A stretch of DNA of 64,000 nucleotides, taken from Rhodosalinus halophilus. GTDB taxonomy: Bacteria > Pseudomonadota > Alphaproteobacteria > Rhodobacterales > Rhodobacteraceae. The translations under genes were made by a program, and so were the position numbers. The stretch covers positions 248,001 to 312,000 of the forward strand of contig NZ_QNTQ01000006.1 of assembly GCF_003298775.1 (NCBI RefSeq), in the 5' to 3' direction. The notes under the pieces are model-generated. The model did not search any database. It was not told the origin of the DNA and saw only the letters and a program-made list of their open reading frames with translations. This document shows, one piece after another, positions 25,717-34,385 of this stretch. Positions within the stretch are counted from its first letter, which is position 1. Each line of letters begins with the position of its first letter.

Positions 25717-26613
25717 ATGGCCATCCTGATCGATTCCGCCACCAAGGTCCTCGTGCAGGGCATGTCCGGCCGCATCGGTCGCTTCCACGCGCAGGAAATG
25801 ATCGAGCACGGCACCAACGTCGTGGCCGGCGTCACCCCCGGCAAGGGCGGCGAGGAGGTGCTGGGCCGCCCGGTCCATGACACCGTGCGGCAGGCGGTCG
25901 AGGCCACGGGCGCCGAGGCGAGCCTGATCTTCGTGCCGCCCCCCTTTGCCGCGGACGCCATCATGGAAGCGGCGGACGCGGGCATCCGCACCGCCGTCTG
26001 CGTGACCGACGGGCTGCCCGCGCAGGACATGATGGAGGTGAAACGCTTCCTCCGCCGTTACCCGCGGGCGCGCAAGATGCGGCTGATCGGTCCGAACTGC
26101 GCGGGCGTGATCTCGCCCGGAAAGGGCTTCATGGGGATCATGCCGCCGCACATCTACCTGCCCGGGCGGGTGGGGATCGTCGGTCGCTCCGGGACGCTGG
26201 GCTACGAGGCGGCGAGCCAGATGCAGGCGCTGGGCATCGGCGTCTCGACCTCCGTGGGCATCGGCGGCGACCCGATCAACGGGTCGAGCTTCCGCGACAT
26301 CCTGGAACTCTTCGAGGCGGACCCCGAGACCGACGCGGTGCTGATGATCGGCGAGATCGGCGGCCCGCAGGAGGCCGACGCAGCGGCCTGGGCTGCGGAG
26401 CACATGACCAAGCCCGTCGCCGCCTACATCGCCGGCCTCTCCGCGCCGAAGGGGCGCAAGATGGGCCACGCGGGCGCGATCATCTCGGCCTTCGGCGAGA
26501 GTGCGCAGGAAAAGGTGGAAATCCTCTCGGCCGCGGGCATTTCCGTCGCACCCCACCCCTCTGCCATGGGCGAGACCGTGGCGCGGATGCTGGGCCGGCG
26601 CGAAGCGGCCTGA
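25717..26613 (+). CDS. mtkB: Malate-CoA ligase, alpha subunit
   Basis: A 298-residue partner of the preceding gene. The CoA-binding Rossmann domain opens with KVLVQGMSGRIGRFHAQEMI, and the phosphohistidine is in KMGHAGAIISAFGESAQEK near residue 250. PNCAGVISPGKGFMGIMPP is the succinyl-CoA synthetase alpha motif. The start is 12 bases after mtkA. Together they make malyl-CoA, which a lyase would cleave to glyoxylate and acetyl-CoA; glyoxylate is the substrate of the upstream aminotransferase. A strong hairpin follows, ending the operon. Confidence 0.88.
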   Translation: MAILIDSATKVLVQGMSGRIGRFHAQEMIEHGTNVVAGVTPGKGGEEVLGRPVHDTVRQAVEATGAEASLIFVPPPFAADAIMEAADAGIRTAVCVTDGLPAQDMMEVKRFLRRYPRARKMRLIGPNCAGVISPGKGFMGIMPPHIYLPGRVGIVGRSGTLGYEAASQMQALGIGVSTSVGIGGDPINGSSFRDILELFEADPETDAVLMIGEIGGPQEADAAAWAAEHMTKPVAAYIAGLSAPKGRKMGHAGAIISAFGESAQEKVEILSAAGISVAPHPSAMGETVARMLGRREAA

Positions 26614-26638
26614 GCGCACGCGCGACAGCGCATGTCGC

Positions 26639-26673
26639 CTTCGGGCCTGTCTTTGACGGCGGCAGGCCCGAAG
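26639..26673 (+). terminator. Hairpin terminator after mtkB
   Basis: CTTCGGGCCTG and CAGGCCCGAAG form a perfect 11-base-pair stem with a 13-base loop, 25 bases past the mtkB stop. It lacks a T run. Confidence 0.6.
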
Positions 26674-26744
26674 AACGGGCGCGCGGACCTCTAGTCTGCT
26701 GCGTAGGCCGCCTGTAGCCTTGGCGGTGCAGCGAAGGAGAGACC

Positions 26745-29180
26745 ATGCGCACCCATGCCCAGGCCGTCGTGATCGGGGGCGGCGTCGTCGGCTGCTCCAT
26801 CCTCTATCATCTGGCCAAGGCCGGCTGGACGGAGGTGGTGCTGCTGGAGCGCGACGAACTCACCAGCGGCTCGACCTGGCACGCGGCGGCCAACATCCAC
26901 GGGCTGCACGACGTCACCAACATCTCGCGCCTGCAGCACTACACCATGCAGCTCTACCGCGAGCTCGAGGCCGAGACCGGCCAGAGCTGCGGGGTGTTCC
27001 AGCCTGGCTCGCTCTACCTTGCCCAGACGGAGGCGCGCGACCACCAGCTTCGCCTGCAGGAGGCCAAGGCCCGGCGCTACGGCATGAACTTCCACGAGAT
27101 CACCCGCGCCGAGGCCGAGCGTCTGCACCCGCTCGCCGACTTCGAGGGCGTGCGCCGCATCATGTACGAGCCCGACGGCGGCAACGTGGACCCCTCTGGC
27201 GTGACCAACGCCTATGCGCTGGGCGCGCGCCAGCGGGGGGCGGAAATCCACCGCTTCACGCCGGTCACGGGGACGGAGCAGCAGCCGGACGGCACCTGGA
27301 TCGTGCGCACCGAAACGGGCGACATCCGCACCCCTTGGGTCGTGAACGCCGCGGGGCTCTGGGCGCGCGAGGTGGCGGCGATGGCGGGCGTCACGCTGCC
27401 GCTGCAGCCCACCGAGCACCAGTATTTCGTGACGGAGACGATCGCCGAAGTCGCGGCGATGGACCGCCGCCTGCCGTCGCTGGCCGACCGCGACGGGGAG
27501 TATTACCTGCGCCAGGAGGGCAAGGGCCTGCTCGTCGGCGCCTACGAGCGCGACATGCGCTTCTGGGCCGAGGACGGCACGCCGCAGGACTTCGGCCACG
27601 AGCTTTTCGCCGACGATCTGGAGCGCATCGAGGAGAACATGATGCGCGCCATCGCGCGGGTGCCTGCGCTGGAGACCGCGGGCATCAAGCGTGTCATCAA
27701 CGGGCCGATGATCTGGTCGCCCGACGCCTCGGCGCTCTTCGGCCCGGTGCCGGAGATGCGCGGCTACTTCGCCTGCTGCGGGATCATCCCGGGGTTTTCC
27801 CAGAACGGCGGGCTGGGCCGCCTCGCCGCCGAGTGGATGGTGGAGGGCGAGCCCTCGCTCGACCTCTTCGGATGGGATCTGGCGCGCTTCGGGGACTGGG
27901 CGACGAAGGACTTCACGAAGGCGCGGGTGCGCGACCAGTACGCCCACCGCTTCGCCATCCACTTCCCCGGCGAGGAGCGGGAGGCCGGCCGCCCCGTCCG
28001 TACGCGCCCGGCCTACGGGATGCAGCGCGAGATGGGCGCGAAGTTCGGCCTCAACTACGGCTGGGAGCATCCGCTCTACTTCGACGCGGAGACCCCGGAC
28101 AGCGCCGGTTTCACCCGCCAGCCGTGGTGGGAGAGCGTGGGCCGCGAGGCGCGGATGGTGCGCGCGCGCGCCGGCATCCTCGACATCTCGAATTTCGCGA
28201 AATACCGCGTCGCCGGGCCGGGGGCCGAGGACTGGCTGAACGCGCTTCTGGCCAACCGCATGCCGCGGGAGGTCGGGCGCTCGTGCCTCGCGCCGCTGAT
28301 CGGGCGGCGCGGCGGCGTGGCGGGCGATTTCACCGTCACGCGGCTGGGGCCGGAGGAGTTCTGGGTGATCGGCGCCGGGGCGGCCGAACGGTTCCACCAG
28401 CGCTTCTTCGCAGAGGTGCCCCGGCCCGCGCGCACCACGGTCGAGAGCCTGACCGAGGCGGTCTGCGGCTTCAACGTGGCCGGCCCGCGGGCGCGCGACC
28501 TGCTCGCGCCGCTCACCGACGCCGATCTCTCTAACGCCGCCTTCCCCTTCTTCCGCTCGCGCCGGATCACGGTGGCGGGCATCGACTGCGTGGCGCTGCG
28601 CGTTTCCTTCACCGGCGAGCTCGGCTGGGAGCTGCACTGCGCGGCCCACGATCAGGTGGCGCTCTACACCGCGCTGCTGGAGGCCGGGCGCGGCCTCGGC
28701 GCCGGCCCCGCGGGCAGCCGGGCGCTGATGTCGCTCCGGCTGGAAAAGGGCTACGGCTCCTGGGGGCGGGACTACTCGCCCGAATACCGGCCGCAGGAAT
28801 CGGGGCTCGCGGGGCTCGTCCGCCGCGACAAGGACTTCCTGAACAGGCCCGCCTGGGAGGCCGTGGCCGACGCGCCCCCGCGCGAGGTGCTGCGCCTGCT
28901 GGAGATCGAGGCGACCGAGGCCGACGCCGCCGGCGGCGAGCCCGTGTTCCTGCCCGACGGCACGCCCGCGGGGCAGGTGAGCTCGGGCGGCTACGGCTAC
29001 CACGTGGACAGCTCGCTCGCTCTGGCGTATCTCGCGCCCGAACTGGCCGGGCCGGGGGACGTGGTGCATGTCGCGATCCTCGGCCGCCCGCACGCCGCCC
29101 GCGTCCTCGCGGAGCCGCCCTTCGACCCGAAGGGCCTGCGGCTCAGGGACAGGGCCGCGGAGATGGAGCCCGCGCAGTGA
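26745..29180 (+). CDS. FAD-dependent oxidoreductase/GcvT fusion, dimethylglycine or sarcosine dehydrogenase-like
   Basis: An 811-residue two-part enzyme. The N-terminal ~400 residues are a DAO-type FAD domain with the dinucleotide motif VVIGGGVVGCSILYHLAKAG and the covalent-flavin region SGSTWHAAANIHGLHD (the His after SGSTW is the usual flavin anchor). The C-terminal ~400 residues are a GcvT-type folate-binding domain (ILDISNFAKYRVAGPGAEDW, then GELGWELHC). Such enzymes demethylate N-methylated glycines and pass the methyl carbon to tetrahydrofolate. The exact substrate (dimethylglycine, sarcosine or similar) is not decided. GAAGGAGAG precedes the start. The next gene is coupled by a GTGA overlap. 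Confidence 0.85.
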   Translation: MRTHAQAVVIGGGVVGCSILYHLAKAGWTEVVLLERDELTSGSTWHAAANIHGLHDVTNISRLQHYTMQLYRELEAETGQSCGVFQPGSLYLAQTEARDHQLRLQEAKARRYGMNFHEITRAEAERLHPLADFEGVRRIMYEPDGGNVDPSGVTNAYALGARQRGAEIHRFTPVTGTEQQPDGTWIVRTETGDIRTPWVVNAAGLWAREVAAMAGVTLPLQPTEHQYFVTETIAEVAAMDRRLPSLADRDGEYYLRQEGKGLLVGAYERDMRFWAEDGTPQDFGHELFADDLERIEENMMRAIARVPALETAGIKRVINGPMIWSPDASALFGPVPEMRGYFACCGIIPGFSQNGGLGRLAAEWMVEGEPSLDLFGWDLARFGDWATKDFTKARVRDQYAHRFAIHFPGEEREAGRPVRTRPAYGMQREMGAKFGLNYGWEHPLYFDAETPDSAGFTRQPWWESVGREARMVRARAGILDISNFAKYRVAGPGAEDWLNALLANRMPREVGRSCLAPLIGRRGGVAGDFTVTRLGPEEFWVIGAGAAERFHQRFFAEVPRPARTTVESLTEAVCGFNVAGPRARDLLAPLTDADLSNAAFPFFRSRRITVAGIDCVALRVSFTGELGWELHCAAHDQVALYTALLEAGRGLGAGPAGSRALMSLRLEKGYGSWGRDYSPEYRPQESGLAGLVRRDKDFLNRPAWEAVADAPPREVLRLLEIEATEADAAGGEPVFLPDGTPAGQVSSGGYGYHVDSSLALAYLAPELAGPGDVVHVAILGRPHAARVLAEPPFDPKGLRLRDRAAEMEPAQ

Positions 29181-30439
29181 TCGCAGACAGACCCGGCCTT
29201 ATGGAGGCCGTGAGAGACCGCTTCGCCCATGTCGAGGACTGCCCCTTCGAGGGGCCGCGCGTCTTCTTCGAGAACGCGGGCGGGGCGCTGCACCTGAAGT
29301 CGGTGATGCAGACCTCGGCCTTCTACGCCGGGATGCCCGACAACCAGGGCCGGGCCAACGCCGCCTCCCGCGCGCTGATGGACCGGATCGCGCGGGGCCG
29401 CGACGACATGCGCGCCTTCTTCGGGGCGGAGAACGGCGAGGTCCTCGTCGGCGAGAGCGGGACGGAGATCCTCTTCCGCCTGATCCGCACCGCGGCGACG
29501 GGGGCGGAGGCGGGCGGAATGATGCTCTGCTCGACGCTCGAGCACCCGGCGAGCCGCAGCGCCATGGCGCACTGGGCGGAGGCGACGGGCCGCCCGCTGG
29601 TCGCCGTGCCGCACGACGACGCGGCCGCCACCGTCACGCCGGAGGCCTACGCCGCCCATGTCACGCCCGAGTCGCGGGTGGTCAGCATCGTGCACACCTC
29701 GCCGGTGACCGGCATGGCGGTGGACGTGCCCGGCGTCATCGCCGCCGTGCGCGCGGTCGCGCCGGAGGCCTTCGTGATCGTGGACGGCATCCAGCACGCG
29801 AGCCACGGGGCCGTCTCGGTCGCGGGCGCGGACGGCTACGCGGTCTCGCCCTACAAGATGTTCTCGCGCCACGGCTACGGCGTCGGCTGGGCCTCCGACC
29901 GGCTGACGGCGCTGCCGCACGAGCAGCTCGCGGGCGGGCCGGCCCGCGCATGGGAGCTCGGCACGCGGGACACCGGGGCCTACGCCACCTTCTCGGACGT
30001 GATCGACTACCTCGACTGGCTGGGCGGGCACTTCACCGAAACCGGTGACCGCCGCGCCCGGCTCGAGGCCGCGGGCGGCGCGATCGCGGCGCACGAGGCG
30101 CGGCTCCTCGAGGCGATGCTGCACGGCACCGGCAACCTGCGCGGGCTCGCCGAGATGCCGGGCGTGCGGCTGATCGGCCCGGCCGACGCAGCGGGGCGCG
30201 AGGGCGTCGTCTCCCTCTGGCTAGAGGGCATGGCCTCGGCCGATCTGGTGGATCACCTGGGCAGTCGCGGCGTGCGGGTGCACATCCGCAAGAACGACCA
30301 CTACTGCGGCAACATCCTGGGGCCGTTGGGGCGCGAGGACTGCATCCGGGTCTCGGTCTGTCATTACAATACCGAGGCCGAGGTCGCGCGCTTCCTCGCC
30401 GCTATGGAAGAGGCGGTGACGCAGGCCCGGGCCGCCTGA
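29177..30439 (+). CDS. Class V aminotransferase (cysteine desulfurase-like)
   Basis: A 420-residue PLP enzyme of the SufS/Csd-like fold. PLP-binding IVDGIQHASHGAV and the lysine in AVSPYKMFSRHGYGVGW are clear, and VRVHIRKNDHYCGNILGPLG is the C-terminal active-site loop. The loop has RVHIRKND-H-Y-C where desulfurases have a flexible Cys loop with a different context, so desulfurase activity is uncertain. It starts with GTG at 29177 inside the stop of the flavoenzyme gene, so the two are translationally coupled, suggesting a shared pathway. A lyase or transaminase step in methylated amine or amino-acid breakdown is possible. Confidence 0.75.
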   Translation: MIADRPGLMEAVRDRFAHVEDCPFEGPRVFFENAGGALHLKSVMQTSAFYAGMPDNQGRANAASRALMDRIARGRDDMRAFFGAENGEVLVGESGTEILFRLIRTAATGAEAGGMMLCSTLEHPASRSAMAHWAEATGRPLVAVPHDDAAATVTPEAYAAHVTPESRVVSIVHTSPVTGMAVDVPGVIAAVRAVAPEAFVIVDGIQHASHGAVSVAGADGYAVSPYKMFSRHGYGVGWASDRLTALPHEQLAGGPARAWELGTRDTGAYATFSDVIDYLDWLGGHFTETGDRRARLEAAGGAIAAHEARLLEAMLHGTGNLRGLAEMPGVRLIGPADAAGREGVVSLWLEGMASADLVDHLGSRGVRVHIRKNDHYCGNILGPLGREDCIRVSVCHYNTEAEVARFLAAMEEAVTQARAA

Positions 30440-30491
30440 AGCGAAGAAGAAGTCTCGATCGAGAACTCTTCGGGAGCCGGCCAAGAGCCAT

Positions 30492-30517
30492 GCCGAATTT
30501 TCGTACGAAGATTCGGC
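30492..30517. terminator. Bidirectional hairpin between convergent genes
   Basis: GCCGAAT and ATTCGGC flank a loop containing TCGTACGA, giving a 7-base-pair stem with an inner palindrome. It sits between the aminotransferase and lrp-like stop codons. A second palindrome, TCTCGATCGAGA, lies just before it. Confidence 0.5.
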
Positions 30518-30521
30518 GGCC

Positions 30522-30980
30522 TCAGACCGGCAGCGCGGTGGTGGCCGAGACCGTGCGCAAGGCGAAGCTCGACTTCATCTGCGCCACGCCCGGCAGTCGC
30601 GTCAGGTACTGTCGGTGGATGCGCGCGAAGTCCTCGGTATCCTCGGCGACCACTTTCAGGATGTAGTCCGCCGTGCCCGCCATCAGGTGACACTCCAGGA
30701 CGTCCGGCACGCGTCTGACCGCCTGCTCGAAGGCCTCGAGCACCTCGTCGGCCTGGGTCTGCAGCGTGATCTCGACGAAGACCATGGCCGGCACGCCGAG
30801 CCTGCGCGCGTCCAGCAGCGCAACGTAGCCGCGGATCATGCCGTCGGTCTCCAGCCGCTGCACGCGCCGGTGACAGGCAGACGCGGAGAGATGCACCCGC
30901 TCGGCGAGATCCGCGTTGGAGATCCGCCCGTCGCGCTGGAGCGCCCGCAGGATGCGCTTGTCGGTTTCGTCGAGAGCCAT
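30522..30980 (-). CDS. Lrp/AsnC-family regulator
   Basis: A 152-residue regulator with an N-terminal helix-turn-helix (ILRALQRDGRISNADLAERVHLSASACHRRVQRLE) and the C-terminal RAM/effector domain (VLECHLMAGTADYILKVVAEDTEDF). It is divergent from alanine dehydrogenase with 132 bases between them. That arrangement is the common AldR/ald pair, in which the regulator senses alanine or leucine and activates ald. Start ATG 30980 gives the standard MALDETDKRIL N-terminus. Candidate sites lie in the shared region. Confidence 0.9.
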   Translation of the reverse strand: MALDETDKRILRALQRDGRISNADLAERVHLSASACHRRVQRLETDGMIRGYVALLDARRLGVPAMVFVEITLQTQADEVLEAFEQAVRRVPDVLECHLMAGTADYILKVVAEDTEDFARIHRQYLTRLPGVAQMKSSFALRTVSATTALPV

Positions 30981-31112
30981 TCCGGAGAATCTTGCGAAAG
31001 ATGCCGCTTGCCTGCGTAGAATATTCCAGGATGCGTGCCGAAGGCGAGAGGATTCCCGACGTATTTGCGCGCCCGCGGAGTCAATCTCGGCACAGACGGA
31101 GGAGGTTGCACC
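30981..31112. promoter_or_regulatory. Shared lrp/ald regulatory region
   Basis: It holds TAGAATATTCCAGG (31017-31030), close to the Lrp/AsnC consensus (CAG/TAG, AT-rich centre, CTG-like end) and with a GAATATTC palindrome at its core. It also holds the inverted repeat ATCTT-GCGA-AAGAT at 30989-31002. GGAGG precedes the ald start. Confidence 0.5.
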
Positions 31113-32231
31113 ATGAAGATCGGTTGCCCGAAGGAGATCAAGCCGCAGGAGTTTCGCATCGGCCTCACGCCCCATGCCGCGCGGGAGGCGGTGGCGCATG
31201 GGCACGAGGTGATCGTCGAGGCGGGCGCCGGGCGGGGCGCGGGCTTCGAGGATGCCGATTATGTCTCGGCCGGGGCACGGCTGGCCGACACGCCGCAGGA
31301 GATCTTCGCCGAGGCCGAGATGATCGTGAAGGTGAAGGAGCCGCAGCCGGCCGAGCGCGCGATGCTGCGCGAGGGGCAGTTGCTCTTCACCTATCTCCAT
31401 CTCGCCCCCGACCCCGAGCAGACGCACGACCTGCTCGCCTCGGGCGTCACCGCCATCGCCTACGAGACCGTGACCGACGCCCAGGGTGGCCTGCCCCTGC
31501 TTGCGCCGATGTCGGAGGTGGCGGGCAAGCTCGCGCCGCAGATGGGCGCCTGGACCCTGCAGAAGGCCAACGGCGGGCGCGGCGTGCTGCTGGGCGGCGT
31601 GCCGGGGGTTGGGCCGGCCCGCGTCGTCGTGATCGGCGGCGGCGTGGTGGGCACCCATGCCGCGCGGGTGGCCGCCGGCATGGGCGCCGAGGTCACCGTG
31701 CTCGACCGTTCCCTGAGCCGGCTGCGCTATCTCGACGACGCCTTCGGCGGGCTCTTGCGCACACGCTACGCGAGCGCGGGCAACAATGCCGAACTGGTGG
31801 CCGAGGCCGATCTGGTGATCGGCGCGGTGCTGATCCCGGGCGCGGCGGCGCCGAAGCTCGTCACGCGCGCCCAGCTGTCCACGATGAAGCCCGGCGCGGC
31901 GGTCGTGGACGTGGCGATCGACCAGGGCGGCTGCTTCGAGACCTCGCGGCCCACGACGCATGAGGATCCGATCTACGAGGTGGACGGGATCATGCACTAC
32001 TGCGTGGCGAACATGCCCGGCGCCGTGGCGCGCACCTCCACCATCGCGCTCGGCAACGCGACGATGCCCTTCATGCTGGCACTCGCGGACAAGGGGTGGC
32101 GCGCCGCCTGCGCGGCGGATCCGCACCTGCTCGACGGTCTTAACGTCCATGCCGGAAAGCTGACGAACTATGCCGTCGGCCGGGCGCTCGGGATCGACGT
32201 GGTGGCGCCGCGTCTCGCGCTGAAAGGCTAA
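31113..32231 (+). CDS. ald: Alanine dehydrogenase
   Basis: A 372-residue NAD-dependent enzyme interconverting alanine and pyruvate plus ammonia. The N-terminal block MKIGCPKEIKPQEFRIGLTP, EAEMIVKVKEPQ with the catalytic Lys, LLFTYLHLAPD (catalytic His), the NAD motif VVVIGGGVVGTHAARVAAGMG and the VDVAIDQGGCFETSRPTTHEDP stretch are all present. Length and motifs are complete. In taurine users, alanine dehydrogenase regenerates pyruvate for taurine-pyruvate aminotransferase, which is also encoded in this window (53703), though not next to it. Control by the divergent Lrp-type gene is likely. Confidence 0.95.
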   Translation: MKIGCPKEIKPQEFRIGLTPHAAREAVAHGHEVIVEAGAGRGAGFEDADYVSAGARLADTPQEIFAEAEMIVKVKEPQPAERAMLREGQLLFTYLHLAPDPEQTHDLLASGVTAIAYETVTDAQGGLPLLAPMSEVAGKLAPQMGAWTLQKANGGRGVLLGGVPGVGPARVVVIGGGVVGTHAARVAAGMGAEVTVLDRSLSRLRYLDDAFGGLLRTRYASAGNNAELVAEADLVIGAVLIPGAAAPKLVTRAQLSTMKPGAAVVDVAIDQGGCFETSRPTTHEDPIYEVDGIMHYCVANMPGAVARTSTIALGNATMPFMLALADKGWRAACAADPHLLDGLNVHAGKLTNYAVGRALGIDVVAPRLALKG

Positions 32232-32354
32232 GAATCAACCTTCATTCGACAAAGCTGCGCCCCAGAATTGTCGCGAAAACCGATTTCAACCCCCGCATGC
32301 ACAGGGGTGTCTGCGCTCGCGCAAAATGCTCGGGTAATTCAAGGGTTCGCCAAT

Positions 32355-33980
32355 ATGGGACGCAAAAACTGGGACGAGAGGATCGCGCGGAGGTTGCGCC
32401 GGTTCGGGCGCGAAGAAGAGGGCGCGCTGGCCATCTGGTCCATCTTCATGCTGATGATGATGCTGATGGCAGGCGCGCTGGGCATCGACATGATGCTGGC
32501 GGAAATGCGCCGTGCCGAGCTTCAATCGACCCTCGACCGCGCGGTGCTCGCCGCCGCCGACCTCGACCAGGAGCAGGATCCGGAGGGCGTGGTCCACAGC
32601 TACCTGGAAGTGGCAGGGCTCGCGGAGCATCTGCAGGACGTCAAGGTCGAGGAGGGCCTGAACTTCCGCAACGTTCAGGCCAACGTTCGCACGGAGCAGG
32701 ACACGCTTCTGCTCGACATGTTCGGCAAGGACGTGCTGCCTATCGTGGCGCAGGCGACCGCAGAGGAAGCCGTGAGCGAGGTCGAGGTCTCGCTGGTGCT
32801 CGACATATCGGGCTCGATGGGATCGAACCAGCGTCTGCCGCGTCTGAAAGACGCCGCCGAGGAATTTGTCGATATCCTTCTCGCCAGTGCCGAGCCGGGC
32901 GCCATCTCGCTCTCGATCGTGCCCTACGCCACGCAGGTCTCCGTCGGGTCGCAGCTCATCCAGCAGTTTTCGGTTTCGGACGAGCACGCGCACTCGCATT
33001 GCGTAAAGTTCGAGAACGGCGCCTTCGACACCATCGAGCTGTCCACCGACGACCCGCTGGAGCGCGCGGCGCATTTCGATCCCTTCTCTCCCTACACATG
33101 GGGGCGCGGTCCCTTCCGCACCGTTTGCCGCACCGAGCCCGAGGCCGAAATCATGCCGTTCGGCGAAGATGGCGCCACGCTGAAGGCGCGCATCGACGAT
33201 CTGACCGCGGATGGGAACACCTCGATCGACATCGGCGTGAAGTGGGGAGCGGCGCTGCTCGATCCCTCGACCCGGCCGGCCATCGACGCGATGATCGACG
33301 CGGGCGAGATAGATGCGGTCTTCGCCGGCCGGCCGCGCGATCTCGACGAGCCCGAAGTTCTCAAGGTGCTGGTGGTGATGACCGATGGTCAGAACACCAC
33401 GCTCTTCGAGATGGATGACGACTACCGCAGCGGACCGAGCGACTTCTGGATCGATCCTGATACCGGCCGGCTCAGCTTCGAGACCATCGAGGAAGGCAGC
33501 AGCGGGTGCGGCTGGAAATGGCAGAGCGGCTGGAAGTGGGTCTGCACCGAAGAGGAGGACGAAGTGGTCTACTACGTCCCCCATAACGGTGACTGGCGCA
33601 GTACACCCTACGGCGGAAGCGACGCCTACCGCCTCGACTACGCCGATCTCTGGGCCGAGACCACCGTGGGTTATCACGCCTACATGCGTTACCTGGCCAG
33701 CGGGGATCCCGACGACTACTACGACTGGGACAACGAGCCTTATCATGCGAGCACCGCCAGCCTGAAGGATCAGCGGCTGAGTCGCATCTGCCAGGCGGCG
33801 CGTGACGCGGGGATCGTGATCTACACGGTGGGCTTCGAGCTGCCCAACGACAACGCCGCCCTCGTTCTGGAGGACTGCGCCTCTTCGCCGGGGCATTTCT
33901 TTCGGGTCGAGGGGCTGGAGATTTCCGACGCCTTCACCGCGATCGCGCGTCAGGTCCGGCAGGTTCGCCTGATCGAGTGA
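32355..33980 (+). CDS. TadG-like pilus assembly protein with von Willebrand factor A domain
   Basis: A 541-residue protein. The N-terminus has a basic stretch then GREEEGALAIWSIFMLMMML, the single membrane helix of TadE/TadG-type (Tad pilus-related) proteins, followed by the AELQSTLDRAVLAAADLDQ segment found in them. The vWA domain has a MIDAS motif DISGSMGSN (~residue 155), and VLVVMTDGQNTT carries the later acidic position. A Trp-rich insert (CGWKWQSGWKWVC) interrupts the vWA fold. It ends with AARDAGIVIYTVGFE and a Cys-containing tail. No other tad genes are adjacent. ATG at 32355 is preceded by AAGGG. Confidence 0.75.
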   Translation: MGRKNWDERIARRLRRFGREEEGALAIWSIFMLMMMLMAGALGIDMMLAEMRRAELQSTLDRAVLAAADLDQEQDPEGVVHSYLEVAGLAEHLQDVKVEEGLNFRNVQANVRTEQDTLLLDMFGKDVLPIVAQATAEEAVSEVEVSLVLDISGSMGSNQRLPRLKDAAEEFVDILLASAEPGAISLSIVPYATQVSVGSQLIQQFSVSDEHAHSHCVKFENGAFDTIELSTDDPLERAAHFDPFSPYTWGRGPFRTVCRTEPEAEIMPFGEDGATLKARIDDLTADGNTSIDIGVKWGAALLDPSTRPAIDAMIDAGEIDAVFAGRPRDLDEPEVLKVLVVMTDGQNTTLFEMDDDYRSGPSDFWIDPDTGRLSFETIEEGSSGCGWKWQSGWKWVCTEEEDEVVYYVPHNGDWRSTPYGGSDAYRLDYADLWAETTVGYHAYMRYLASGDPDDYYDWDNEPYHASTASLKDQRLSRICQAARDAGIVIYTVGFELPNDNAALVLEDCASSPGHFFRVEGLEISDAFTAIARQVRQVRLIE

Positions 33981-34292
33981 GCCCGCTCGAAACGGCCGCG
34001 CGGGGCGCGCTTCCCGACGGTCGGGTGCGCTCGCAGTCTTCGGCGGACAGCTTCGGTGCTCCTGCCTCCGCCGCGCCGGCGTCACGGCGCGGTCGAGCAG
34101 TCAGGTCCCGGGCCTGCGTCGCGTCTCCTGCCGGTCAGTCCGGGTCATCCGTCGGGGGCTGTGCGTGGACGTCCGGTCGGAGGATCTGTCCGGTCGCTCC
34201 GGCCTTGCTCCCGGGAAGGGGCGGTGCACGATCGCGCATGGTTTGCCGTGCGGCGGCCGACGGGGGCCGCGTCTGCGGCCCATCAAACAGAA

Positions 34293-34338
34293 GCGCCGGC
34301 ATCCCGGGAAACGCGCGAACAGGACGGGATACCGGCGC
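34293..34338. repeat. Imperfect inverted repeat, 14-base arms
   Basis: Arms GCGCCGGCATCCCG (34293-34306) and CGGGATACCGGCGC (34325-34338) pair with one mismatch around an 18-base loop, between the convergent vWA and ccoP genes. Confidence 0.55.
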
Positions 34339-34342
34339 TCCG

Positions 34343-34371
34343 GCCCGGGGGGCAGGGATAGGCCCCCGGGC
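34343..34371 (-). terminator. Hairpin following ccoP
   Basis: GCCCGGGGG and CCCCCGGGC form a 9-base-pair stem 15 bases beyond the ccoP stop. It has no T run, so termination strength is uncertain. Confidence 0.5.
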
Positions 34372-34385
34372 GTCTCTTCAACCGC

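Larger units (their letters stand above)
33981..34385. other. Gene-free region between the vWA gene and ccoP
   Basis: About 400 bases without a credible gene on either strand. The last 95 bases hold two hairpins, listed separately. The rest is GC-rich, and its open frames have no family features. Confidence 0.5.
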
